A stretch of DNA of 59,395 nt from a virus. The stretch covers positions 1 to 59,395 of IMG/VR virus record IMGVR_UViG_3300009285_006554; one strand, given 5' to 3'. A model generated the notes under the pieces. The model was not told the DNA's origin. It did no database searches and was given only the letters and a program-made list of their open reading frames with translations. Shown piece after piece: positions 1 through 8,024 of this stretch; position 1 is the first letter of the stretch, and each line of letters begins with the position of its first letter. Made by a program: the position numbers and the translations under genes.

Positions 1-171
1 CTCCTGACAACAAAAAAAAAATACCCCCAGCCCGCCGGCCCCCGCGCCGGCAGCTCCACCCCCAAGCGCTCCCACCAGCAGGCGCTTGCCGACGACGCCG
101 GAGATTTTATCCAGCTCATCGTGGAAGGCGGCGAGCGAGGCGCTGTAGGCGCTTTTTGATGTCAGGACCAC
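1..171 (-). CDS. Partial small virion-type protein with DELDKIS motif
   Basis: The gene runs off the left edge, so only about 57 N-terminal residues are visible. I chose a GTG start at 171 because it begins the frame that encodes AAFHDELDKISGVVG. This is the N-terminal motif also found in the small proteins at 5814-6170, 14493-14771, 28093-28479 and 38015-38869. A Gly/Ala-rich segment follows, as in those proteins, and looks like a membrane or packing helix. The frame then reads through a run of ten T residues (minus strand, near 11-21), encoding three Phe codons. The first 19 codons overlap the 3-prime end of the HNH gene in another frame. Function is unknown; a virion component is inferred from family resemblance. 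A terminator-like reading of the GC-rich stem plus T run is possible, in which case the frame would be shorter. Confidence 0.45.
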   Translation of the reverse strand, partial: MVLTSKSAYSASLAAFHDELDKISGVVGKRLLVGALGGGAAGAGAGGLGVFFFCCQE

Positions 172-946
172 CGGACACACCCTTGTTGATTAACTGCTCC
201 AGGATGACCAGTGCCCCCTCGACATCCTCGATGCGCTCGTGACCGTGCCCGTGTTCTTTGCGAGACCTCCGAAGTTGAAGATTCGCAACTCGGTTGTCTG
301 CACGATCCCCGTTCAGGTGGTGCACAACTTCTTCGGGGTGTAAATAACGCCCCAGATGATCCTCCATCACGAGCCTGTGCTCGTAGATCGATCCATCCCG
401 CCGTGCATGTGGATGCCCCTCCGGGGCGCGCACCAACAAGTACCCGGTCAGTTCCTTGCGCCAGCCTAATGGCCGTCGCCCGGGGTGCATGAGTTCCCGC
501 AGTGGGTTTCCATCCCCGTCGATGATCCCGGCGTCCCTCTGCTGCGTATGTTTGTCGCACATCCATTTGTTGACGGGCCGATTGGGGCACCCGGGCACCT
601 TGCACATAACACCCACGTAGCTTCGAGCAACCTTCCCCCCGCCCCCACACGGAACCCGCACACCGACGTTCTCCCCTTTTTTGTGCCTCTGAAGATGCTT
701 GCTGCACAGGCCCAGCCCGATAGGACTTCTGCCACACTCTGGTACCAGGCAGATCGCTCCCGGAGCGTATGAGACGACACGTCTCCGAGGTCGTAGGTCT
801 ATCCCCTCTTTGTCTATCCTCCCACGCCGGTACGCCATATAGTGGGTGCGGCAGAGGCCAAAGGCCCCTCCCCTCGCACTTCTTTCGCACCCACTGCGCT
901 TGCATTCTGGCCAGTTTTCCTTTGGTGGTCTTCCCTTTCCACCCAT
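116..946 (-). CDS. HNH homing-type endonuclease with three zinc-finger repeats
   Basis: A free-standing HNH endonuclease of about 276 residues. The C-terminal third carries the HNH core: EHRLVMEDHLGRYLHPEEVV, then HHLNGDRADNR, then NLQLRRSRKEHGH, a pattern typical of phage HNH proteins that nick or cut DNA at a recognition site. The N-terminal two thirds hold three repeats of a C-x4-C-x(8-11)-C-x2-H type (for example CLVPECGRSPIGLGLCSKH), probably zinc fingers that read DNA. A GTG at 952 is an alternative start; ATG at 946 is better placed behind GGAGAGGT. It lies between the sheath gene and the edge gene and overlaps the start of the latter, which fits a mobile endonuclease gene inserted in a late operon. 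Function from family; target unknown. Confidence 0.85.
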   Translation of the reverse strand: MGGKGRPPKENWPECKRSGCERSARGGAFGLCRTHYMAYRRGRIDKEGIDLRPRRRVVSYAPGAICLVPECGRSPIGLGLCSKHLQRHKKGENVGVRVPCGGGGKVARSYVGVMCKVPGCPNRPVNKWMCDKHTQQRDAGIIDGDGNPLRELMHPGRRPLGWRKELTGYLLVRAPEGHPHARRDGSIYEHRLVMEDHLGRYLHPEEVVHHLNGDRADNRVANLQLRRSRKEHGHGHERIEDVEGALVILEQLINKGVSGGPDIKKRLQRLARRLPR

Positions 947-989
947 GAGCACACCTCTCCGGTATGCTCCAATTTTAGGTTAACCCTCC

Positions 990-3900
990 CTATATGACAA
1001 GCGTTATACGCATGTAATTGCAGGGGTACGGAACCTTCAGGGTCACGTCCACCAGCAGGGAGTCCGGGTTGCTGGCATCCTGCTGCAGCGTGTTGACGCT
1101 GAAGCCCATGATGATCCCCGCCTCCTGCAGGAAGCTCAGCATGCCCTGCAGGACCAGCCCGATGGTGTCGAGGAAGTCCTGCGTGACGTTGAACCGCCCG
1201 ATGTAGGTGCGCAGACCGATGCGCAGGAACTTGGAGACGTAGTCGACCACCTTGGTGATCGAGAACTCCCGCTTCTCCACCGTCGTGGTGTCAGTGGTCA
1301 GCTGGTGCCGCGCGTAGATGGCCGTGCCGTTCTCGTCCTGCAGCACCCACCAGGTCCCGCCCGCCGCGCCGATTCGCATCTGCTTGTCGCTGAAGATGTC
1401 GTTGGAGCCCAGGACGCGGGTGAACCCGGAGATCGGGTAGTTGGTGAAGCCCTGCTGCGGGGGCAGCGCCGCCGACAGGCCGACGTAGGCCGCGGCCATG
1501 TAGTAGCCGGCCAGCAGCTGCTCGGTGCCGTTGATGTTGGCGGCACACTGGGCGCCACCCAGCTGCGCATGGCGCCGGGTCAGGTAGCTCTTGCCCAGAT
1601 CTGCGTAGGTCTGGGCCTGCGTGAGCCTATCCGGCAGCCCGTCAGCGGTCACCAGCGCCGCACCGCGGACGTACACGGTGAAGTCCTCGGAGATCAGCGT
1701 GGTGGGGAGGGAGGAGGTGGCGTAGAAGCTGTCGTCGTTCTCCCCCGGGGAGAAGGACGTGCGCACGTTCACCCGGGTCCCCGTCACGGAGCTCAGGTTG
1801 TAGCGGTTGCTGTCCGACGAGATGTCCAGGAACACCCCGTCATCGGCATCCAGGTTGTCGGGGTCGAGCCCCAGCGCCTGCAGCGCCTGGGTCAGGGCGG
1901 TGAGCTTGGTGTCAAACACGGCGGCCGACACGTAGTCCCCGTCGGTCCCGCTGCCGGCCAGGGAGTGCAGCTTGCGCACCGGCAGCGCGGGGCAGGAGAT
2001 CACCACGCGCTCCCCCTTCTGGTCGGGCATGCTCATCGCCTTGGCGTGGTTCACCCAGCTGTCGATGACCTCCTTGGTCTGCGACAGGGGGGCCAGCCCC
2101 CAGACCTCCTTGGACTCGAGGAAGGTCTGCGCCCGGGCATGGGCCGCCTGAGTGCCGCCCGGCTCCGAGGTGGACACGGCGTCCACACCCAGGCCGCTGA
2201 CGGTGGCACCGGTGGCGTTCAGGGCCGCGAAGTGCAGCCCCAGGCCCAGCGGGTTGTCGCTGGTCACCGGCTTCATGTACGTGGCGACCTCCGTGGTGCT
2301 CTGGTAGGTGAGCAGCCCGGGGCTGGTTGCCATCGGCGTCACGTCCAGACGCAGCGCCTTGTAGGTCAGCATCAGGAGGTTCTTGGCGCTGGACAGCGGT
2401 GCACCCTTGACGTCCCGCACCAGGTCGTGCTTGATCTCCACGTCCCCCGCGGTGTTGACCACCAGGTTCGGCTTGGGCCGGCTGGAGGGCAGCGTCGAGG
2501 GGATGTTCTGCGCCACGAGGTGGTAGTAGCGCTTGAGGAAGGTGCTGAACGTCACCTCCGTCCCCAGCCGCAGGTCGGTGCCCACACCCCCGGGGGTCAC
2601 CGTGAGCACCTCGCCGATGGCCGTGCCCTCGACGAAGACCAGGTCCCCCACCTGCGGGGCGAAGGGGGCCCCGTCGGCGGAGGTGTTGTTGGTCAGCCCC
2701 AGCTCGGCGTTGGCCGTGCCAGCCCAGCACTCCACCTTGGACTCCTCACCGACGTCCGCGGAGACCAGCTGCAGGCGCCCGCCGTAGATGGAGCCCACCA
2801 GGCTGTCCGCGATGGCGAAGCCGGCCCCCATGGTCTCGCTGATCTTCGTCAGCAGGGCCGTTAGAGGCGGGTAGTAGCGCACCCCCATGGACAGCCCCAG
2901 GGCCGTCCAGATGTTGACGTGCGTCATCTCCTCCATCGGGTAGACCACGCCCACCGTGGGGCAGGCCCCACCGTACTGGAAGGCCACGTGGGTGCCCGCG
3001 GCAGCATAGGCACCCCCCACCGTGCAGGGGAAAGCCACGATCTTGCCGGCGTCGGTGTTGATCTTGGTCGCGTACAGGGCCGTCGTGTTCTCGGTACCGG
3101 CGAAGGTTACCTGCTTGAACACCCCGTTCACCAGCAGACCCAGGGTCTCCCCGGCGGCGGGCTGCGCGAAGGTGCACACCCGCGGGGTGGCCAGGACCTG
3201 CTTGATGTCCTCCCCAACGGTGGGACCAAAACCAATCCCGATCCAGCCCCCCGCGGTGCACCCGCTGACATCGATGACGATCGACCCCCCGGAGTTGGTC
3301 GCACCCCCCACCTGGAAGGCGATGTAGTCGTGGGTCCCGGGGGTGGTGCCGGCCGCGCCAGCCACGTCCGACTGGTAGCAGACCGTCATGCCCGCCGACA
3401 GGTTGATCTGCGCCACCGCCTCCGCGATGCTCGCGTAGGCCACGCCGGCCTTGGCCAAGGTGATCACACGAACCGTGCCGTTGACGATCAGACCCAGCGT
3501 GTCCGTGATGGCCGGCTGGGTGTACTTGATCGGTGGAACGATGGGGCCACAGTCGAAGGCGATCTCCTGGTCGTACTTGCCGTCCTGGGAGACCACCAGG
3601 GTCTTGAGGTGGATGTCCGGCACACCCAGGATCTTGCTGCCGGTCAGGACGGCAGAGCCCTCCGTGGCCGCGAAGTTGTCGTAGGCGAAGCGCAGCAGGG
3701 GGCTGAGCGTGTCGCTGTCCCCGTCGTCCACGGCCACCACGCCGTAGTACTCGGTGGCCACCGCCGGGAGGCTGAGCAGGGTGTTGACCGGGTCGGTCGT
3801 CGGCAGGCCCAGCTTCAGGTAGCCGTTGCCACTCTTGAGGCGCAGCACGTCCGCGGTGACCGAGTCCTCCTCCGCCACGACAGCGTTGAAGCCGGCGTTG

Positions 3901-5060
3901 ATGGTCTCCACCAGGCCGGCCGCGACGTGGTTGGTGCCCGCCCCGAAGAACTCCTGGAATGCCGAGCCCGGGTCCACCTCATAGACCGCCACCAGCGAGG
4001 TGTCATCCTCGAAGTCGGGCTGGAAGGCCACGTAGGTTCCGGTCGCCGGGTCGAGGACGCCGGCAGCGGTGCAGATGAAGGCGCAGGGGTAGACCGCGTT
4101 GACCTGATCCACCACCTCCTGCAGCGTGGTGGGGTTGGCGAAGGTGACGGTCTTGAGCACCCCACCCACGAGCAGCTTCAGCACATCGGTGGTCAGGTTG
4201 GCCGGCGTCACAGCCCCCGTGGACACCAGCTTGTTGCCGCTGATGTTCTGGTAGGCCGTGGTGGCCGGGAAGGTCATGGTGGAGGCCGTCCCACCCTTGA
4301 CCAGGGTGAGCTCCAGCTTCTTGCCACTCAGCGTGGCCAGGGGGAAGGAGAGGGCCGCCGTGCCCGCCACGGTGGCCGTCGACCCGCGGCGCAGGAAGGA
4401 CTCGGTGCGCTTGATCTCCGCCAGGGTCGACCCGTTGTTCAGGAACGCCCGGATGGAGGTCTCGTCCACGTCCGCCTGGCCGGTGGCCACGATGCTGCGC
4501 GGGTCCGGGAAGCTGGCCTGGGCCGCCTCGATGCGGTCCTGGATGTAGGAGGACTTGCCGAAGGCGGCGTAGTTCTTGCCCCAGCCGAACACCGCGTTGG
4601 CGTCACCGTCCAGCAGCTTGACGACCTCGCCGTCACCGGAGACGGTGCTGCGAAGCTGCAGGTAGGTGTCCGAGCCGCTGGTCAGGACGTAGGGAGCCCA
4701 CCCGCTGGGCTTGGGCGTGGCCGCGTTGATCTGGTCCTTGACCTGCAGGGCACTCAGGCTGGTGCCCACGAAGGTCACCTCCCACGGGGAGCCGCCCTTG
4801 TAGCTGATCCGCAGCTTCTTCCCGCTCAGGGCGTAGGGGCCCTTGGTCGGCGCGGTGAGGATCGCCGGGAGGGAGACTTGGGAGTCGGTGTCGACGACCT
4901 GGTTGCCGGTGGCATCGGTCTTGTAGACCTCCAGCACCTGGTAGCAGGGGCCCACGACGCACGCAACGAGCGTCGGCTTGGCGATCGTCGGCGACGTCGA
5001 CTCGAACTTCTGGATGATCTGGATTCCGGGGTCTTCGAGCTCGGCGTACGTGGTAGACAT
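990..5060 (-). CDS. Tail sheath protein, double length, with repeated modules
   Basis: Forms the contractile sleeve around the tail tube. Sheath identity rests on the C-terminal part (about residues 890-1356). It has the conserved block around residue 985 (VWGLAPLSQTKEVIDSWVNH, followed by a region ending in RVVISCPALP). It also has the typical end, with LRTYIGRFNVTQDFLDTIG, a long helix, and a closing beta hairpin ending NYMRITLVI. At 1356 residues it is roughly twice the usual sheath length. The extra mass lies at about residues 80-750 and contains at least five copies of a module of form L-x-L-x-V-x-G-x-x-K-x-V-T-F followed by a helix ending in Q-I-N (near 81, 247, 293, 521 and 639). These probably decorate the outside of the tail. 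The start has good spacing behind AAGGAGAGC. Confidence 0.88.
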   Translation of the reverse strand: MSTTYAELEDPGIQIIQKFESTSPTIAKPTLVACVVGPCYQVLEVYKTDATGNQVVDTDSQVSLPAILTAPTKGPYALSGKKLRISYKGGSPWEVTFVGTSLSALQVKDQINAATPKPSGWAPYVLTSGSDTYLQLRSTVSGDGEVVKLLDGDANAVFGWGKNYAAFGKSSYIQDRIEAAQASFPDPRSIVATGQADVDETSIRAFLNNGSTLAEIKRTESFLRRGSTATVAGTAALSFPLATLSGKKLELTLVKGGTASTMTFPATTAYQNISGNKLVSTGAVTPANLTTDVLKLLVGGVLKTVTFANPTTLQEVVDQVNAVYPCAFICTAAGVLDPATGTYVAFQPDFEDDTSLVAVYEVDPGSAFQEFFGAGTNHVAAGLVETINAGFNAVVAEEDSVTADVLRLKSGNGYLKLGLPTTDPVNTLLSLPAVATEYYGVVAVDDGDSDTLSPLLRFAYDNFAATEGSAVLTGSKILGVPDIHLKTLVVSQDGKYDQEIAFDCGPIVPPIKYTQPAITDTLGLIVNGTVRVITLAKAGVAYASIAEAVAQINLSAGMTVCYQSDVAGAAGTTPGTHDYIAFQVGGATNSGGSIVIDVSGCTAGGWIGIGFGPTVGEDIKQVLATPRVCTFAQPAAGETLGLLVNGVFKQVTFAGTENTTALYATKINTDAGKIVAFPCTVGGAYAAAGTHVAFQYGGACPTVGVVYPMEEMTHVNIWTALGLSMGVRYYPPLTALLTKISETMGAGFAIADSLVGSIYGGRLQLVSADVGEESKVECWAGTANAELGLTNNTSADGAPFAPQVGDLVFVEGTAIGEVLTVTPGGVGTDLRLGTEVTFSTFLKRYYHLVAQNIPSTLPSSRPKPNLVVNTAGDVEIKHDLVRDVKGAPLSSAKNLLMLTYKALRLDVTPMATSPGLLTYQSTTEVATYMKPVTSDNPLGLGLHFAALNATGATVSGLGVDAVSTSEPGGTQAAHARAQTFLESKEVWGLAPLSQTKEVIDSWVNHAKAMSMPDQKGERVVISCPALPVRKLHSLAGSGTDGDYVSAAVFDTKLTALTQALQALGLDPDNLDADDGVFLDISSDSNRYNLSSVTGTRVNVRTSFSPGENDDSFYATSSLPTTLISEDFTVYVRGAALVTADGLPDRLTQAQTYADLGKSYLTRRHAQLGGAQCAANINGTEQLLAGYYMAAAYVGLSAALPPQQGFTNYPISGFTRVLGSNDIFSDKQMRIGAAGGTWWVLQDENGTAIYARHQLTTDTTTVEKREFSITKVVDYVSKFLRIGLRTYIGRFNVTQDFLDTIGLVLQGMLSFLQEAGIIMGFSVNTLQQDASNPDSLLVDVTLKVPYPCNYMRITLVI

Positions 5061-5070
5061 CTTGCTCTCC

Positions 5071-5817
5071 TTACCGTGTGATCTTCGTGGTCACCACCAA
5101 CCCGTCCGTGGGCGCCGCAGCGCCCGTCTCGCGAGTTGGAAGTACCGCTGTTCCTCTGGCCATATCCCGCGTCTCCGTGTGGCCCAGCCCCGAGGACTGT
5201 CCTCTCAGCGACAGCGCGATGGTATTGTACAACTTCTGGTTCCTGTCCGTCACGACTCCATACACCTGCATGTACACTGGGAGGCCAACAGCCGTGTTGA
5301 CCCAGTTGTCCCCCTGCACGATCGCACCCGCCGGGGACGGGGAACCTATCTGGGGCACATGGATGTAGTGGACGGGGGTGTCCTTGATCAGCATCTTGCG
5401 CAGCAGCCAGATGTGGTTGGCCACATACCAGGCGAGGCGCTCCGACTCGAGGTCGTTCTTCGCCAGGCAGTTCAGGCTGCAGGTGCAGCTCACCATGTCG
5501 GTGTACTTTTCCATCGAGGACAGCATGCTGCTGGACTGCCGGGTGTCGAGGGTCAGGCCGGCGAACGCCATGGGGCCCCGGACGATAGTGATTGCGGGGC
5601 GTTGGCCGACGACGGAGGCGTTGACCGGAGTCTCGTCCGTGATCACGATCTCCGTGTCCTCGATGTTCGCCATCCACTTGTAGTTGCCGCGGTCCGCGCA
5701 GGCGAACAGGCCTTGGAGGAAGGACAGGATCGCCCAACGGAGCATGATCGTGGGGGTCTCCTCCCAGGAGATCTCCGCGCGCCCTTGCGAGGGTGGTATG
5801 GGCGTTGCCGGGCTCAC
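5071..5817 (-). CDS. Virion protein upstream of tail sheath, unknown role
   Basis: A 248-residue protein with no family I can name. It is a mixed alpha/beta soluble protein without a signal peptide. It has a hydrophobic helix near residues 25-42 (MLRWAILSFLQGLFACA) and a central region with Cys residues (SCTCSLNCLAKND, about 105-120). It sits immediately upstream of the sheath gene in the leftward virion operon and overlaps the end of the preceding gene by four bases, so translation is likely coupled. In other contractile phages genes at this place encode neck or tail-completion proteins, so a tail terminator or connector role is a reasonable inference, but nothing in the sequence proves it. 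Confidence 0.6.
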   Translation of the reverse strand: MSPATPIPPSQGRAEISWEETPTIMLRWAILSFLQGLFACADRGNYKWMANIEDTEIVITDETPVNASVVGQRPAITIVRGPMAFAGLTLDTRQSSSMLSSMEKYTDMVSCTCSLNCLAKNDLESERLAWYVANHIWLLRKMLIKDTPVHYIHVPQIGSPSPAGAIVQGDNWVNTAVGLPVYMQVYGVVTDRNQKLYNTIALSLRGQSSGLGHTETRDMARGTAVLPTRETGAAAPTDGLVVTTKITR

Positions 5818-6170
5818 TGCTTCTTCACATCTCCGTGCCGCACGCGGTCGGCGAGCTTGTCCGCCCAGGACGTCTGCGCGAGGGCGGTGGCCATCGCCAG
5901 CCCCGTCCCGAGGCCGGCGGAGTACTTCAGCGCCCGGGCGGGGTTCTTCCCCACCAGGTTGCTTTTCAGCAGGGCTTTTTCCAGGGGGCGCCCCACCAGC
6001 TTGACCCCGGCGTAGCCGACCCCGGCCCCGACAGCGCCCGGGACCCCGTAGCGGACCAGCCGCGCCAGCCGCTCTCTGGTGATCCTATTGCGCTCTCCGT
6101 CGCCCTGCGCGGCCGCGGAGGAGATCTTCTCCAGCTCATCGTGGAAGGCCGCGACTAGTGTGGGGTCCAT
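5814..6170 (-). CDS. Small virion protein with N-terminal AFHDELEKIS motif
   Basis: A 118-residue basic protein starting MDPTLVAAFHDELEKISSAA. The motif AFHDELEKIS matches the one at the left edge of the window and, with changes, those at 14493-14771, 28093-28479 and 38015-38869. At DNA level the motif segment (6131-6149) is identical over 19 bases to 111-129. After a charged stretch there is a Gly/Ala/Val-rich helix (about residues 43-60, GAVGAGVGYAGVKLVG) and a second small-residue helix near 88-100, both possible membrane segments. It overlaps both neighbours in the virion operon. I do not recognise a family. A packaged inner-virion or membrane-active protein with a targeting peptide is an inference. 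Confidence 0.7.
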   Translation of the reverse strand: MDPTLVAAFHDELEKISSAAAQGDGERNRITRERLARLVRYGVPGAVGAGVGYAGVKLVGRPLEKALLKSNLVGKNPARALKYSAGLGTGLAMATALAQTSWADKLADRVRHGDVKKQ

Positions 6171-6985
6171 TCGAAGTTCCTCTCGTCGGTCATCTGCAGG
6201 GTCAGGGGGTCCTCCACCTGGATGGGGAGCTGGAACTCCACATCACCCGGGACCACGCCGACCAGGGTCATCTCCTGCCGGATCGTAGCGCGGCGTTTCT
6301 GGGTGCTGCCCACGGAATCCACGCGCCACCGCAGGTTCTCCGCCTCGACGATGATGTCCTTCGGCTTGACCGGCGGGAAGGCAGACATGCGCGCCTGCGT
6401 GGTGGAGTGCTGCACCTCCCCGGTTGGGATCTCCTGGTTACGCTTCGCGGCCGGGTCGATCTGGATGTAGCACTCAATGGGGTGCATGTAGCCGCCGGCC
6501 CACCCCGTGTCATAGCAGGTGGGGCAGTTGCCGCGGGTCCTCTTGTGCAGCACCTCATTCCAGCAGGAGGGGCAGTGCTGCCCGAAGGTGCGGGCGGGGA
6601 ACAGCCAGCACACGCGCCCGGTGAACTGGCGGTAGCCCAGCTCCTCGAGCCTGCGGATCTCCAAGGCCTCGAGGTCGGGCTCAGCGGCGACGTTGACCAC
6701 CGCGGAGTACTCGATGTCGGTGGTGTCCAGCTTCCGCACGCTCTTGAGTCGGTAGAACAGGGTGCGCCAACGGTGCAGCAGGGAGACCTGGTGGTCGATG
6801 AACAGGTAGCGGTCGCTGAAGGGCCCTGCCAGCCTGTCCCAGGGGCCGGCCGGCCCCTCCGAACGTTCCACGTACCAATCGTAGTCCCAGGGATCGAGTT
6901 CGGTCGGCTCGACCTCCCAGGCGAAGGTGAGGTGGTCCAGGGTGAAGGACCTGACCACCAGGTTATGGAACGCGAAGTTGGGCAT
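6155..6985 (-). CDS. Neck/connector-type virion protein with Fn3-like domain and zinc ribbon
   Basis: A 276-residue protein. The N-terminal about 90 residues look like a fibronectin type III-like beta sandwich (a D-x-L-T-F-A-W-E-V start, a central W-Y-V-E-R-S-E-G-P-x-G-P-W strand, and a Y-R-L-K-S-V-R end). Residues about 135-160 form a zinc ribbon, CPSCWNEVLHKRTRGNCPTC. The last 90 residues are beta-rich. It lies between capsid and tail genes, where head-to-tail connector proteins are usually encoded, so a neck role is inferred from position. Its 3-prime end overlaps the next gene by 16 bases. The zinc ribbon is unusual for a structural protein and may stabilise the fold. Confidence 0.6.
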   Translation of the reverse strand: MPNFAFHNLVVRSFTLDHLTFAWEVEPTELDPWDYDWYVERSEGPAGPWDRLAGPFSDRYLFIDHQVSLLHRWRTLFYRLKSVRKLDTTDIEYSAVVNVAAEPDLEALEIRRLEELGYRQFTGRVCWLFPARTFGQHCPSCWNEVLHKRTRGNCPTCYDTGWAGGYMHPIECYIQIDPAAKRNQEIPTGEVQHSTTQARMSAFPPVKPKDIIVEAENLRWRVDSVGSTQKRRATIRQEMTLVGVVPGDVEFQLPIQVEDPLTLQMTDERNFEWTPH

Positions 6986-6986
6986 C

Positions 6987-8006
6987 CTACATCAAGATGC
7001 CCCGGGGACCAACGTTGCCCGGAGCTGCGGCCACCAGGCGCCGCGTCGGGGCCATTCTGGAGTTCTGGATGGCCCTGGCCCCCGCGGCCTTCATGGACTT
7101 CATGGCCCCCGAGGCCTTCATGGACTTCATGGCCTCCAAGGTGGCGGACCTGCTCGCCATGTGCTTGGCAACGCCGAGGGCGCCGGCGATGGCAACCTTC
7201 GCCATCTCCTGCCCCGCCTCCGCCGCGATGGCACGCCGCGCCTCGAAGCCCAGGCCGGCAGCCTTCTCCAGGTAGGCGCTCATGACCTCGGCGCGCAGGG
7301 AGGACTCCTTATCCATCCGAGATGCCAGGTAGGCACCCCCGGCCAGCATGCCGGCGGCCCCGAGACCCGCCCCGATCGGAGCTTTGTGCTTGAGGATGGT
7401 CTTCAACACCCCCCTACCACCCTTTTCGGCGGCCTTGGTAGCACCCTCAGTGACCTTGGCAGGACCTCCGGGAGGCCTCGTGCTCATGCGGAGGATGCGC
7501 TGCTCATCTGTGGGAACAGGAGCCCCCGTGCCGTAGGCCCAGGGGGCGATTCCATCCTTGACATGCGCACGCTGTGCACGGAACTTCTTCTCGAACTTCG
7601 CAGCACCCTCCTCATCCAGCTGCTTCCCGGGGCCCGGGCGCATGGCAACCTTCTCCAGGTAGGCGCTCATGATCTCGGCACGGGCAGAGGAGGTCTTGTC
7701 GAGGTACTTTTGTGCTGCCTCGGGAGTAAGATGTGCATTTCCGAGGCCCCAGTAGGCGATCTTCCTCATCCCAGCATGCTCGCGGGCCAGCTCGCGCCCG
7801 TTGGCATCTGCCCAGGCCAGCTTCTCCTGGAAGGTGGCCTCATGCTCCGCGCCCGGCACCACCATGCCGATCTTCTCCATGAAGCTCTCCAGCTCCCCCA
7901 GCTCCATGCCGGACAGCTCGGCAGCGTAGGCGTGGGCCGCCGCGGTCTTCTCCAGCGACTCGCCCCCGTACAGCTCCTCCCTCAACAGCTCGTCGATGCT
8001 CTTCAT
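6987..8006 (-). CDS. Ala-rich virion protein with duplicated SAYLEK motif
   Basis: A 339-residue Ala/Lys/Met-rich helical protein. A nearly identical 16-residue element occurs twice (SSARAEIMSAYLEKVA near residue 110 and SSLRAEVMSAYLEKAA near 245), and a third related element, LLREELYGGESLEKTAAA, is at the N terminus. Between the copies is a small-residue hydrophobic helix (APIGAGLGAAGMLAGGAYLA) that could cross a membrane. The C-terminal part has a short MKSMKASGAMKSMKAAG repeat, visible in DNA as a direct repeat near 7090-7130. The start is preceded by AAAGGAGC. No known family. The repeated (E/D)-K-x-A elements are shared with many virion genes here, which suggests cleavage or docking sites. 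Confidence 0.65.
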   Translation of the reverse strand: MKSIDELLREELYGGESLEKTAAAHAYAAELSGMELGELESFMEKIGMVVPGAEHEATFQEKLAWADANGRELAREHAGMRKIAYWGLGNAHLTPEAAQKYLDKTSSARAEIMSAYLEKVAMRPGPGKQLDEEGAAKFEKKFRAQRAHVKDGIAPWAYGTGAPVPTDEQRILRMSTRPPGGPAKVTEGATKAAEKGGRGVLKTILKHKAPIGAGLGAAGMLAGGAYLASRMDKESSLRAEVMSAYLEKAAGLGFEARRAIAAEAGQEMAKVAIAGALGVAKHMASRSATLEAMKSMKASGAMKSMKAAGARAIQNSRMAPTRRLVAAAPGNVGPRGILM

Positions 8007-8024
8007 GTGCAGCTCCTTTCGTTG

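Noticed and set aside
2919-5081. A 720-codon open frame on the plus strand opposite the tail sheath gene
   Set aside because: It is Arg/Gly/His-rich without domains and mirrors the codon bias of a clear sheath gene on the other strand; GC-rich DNA gives such long antisense frames.
7085-7135. Direct repeat of about 20 bases (TTCATGGACTTCATGGCC twice) as a possible att or regulatory site
   Set aside because: It lies inside a coding region and encodes the repeated MKSMKA peptide of the protein at 6987-8006.
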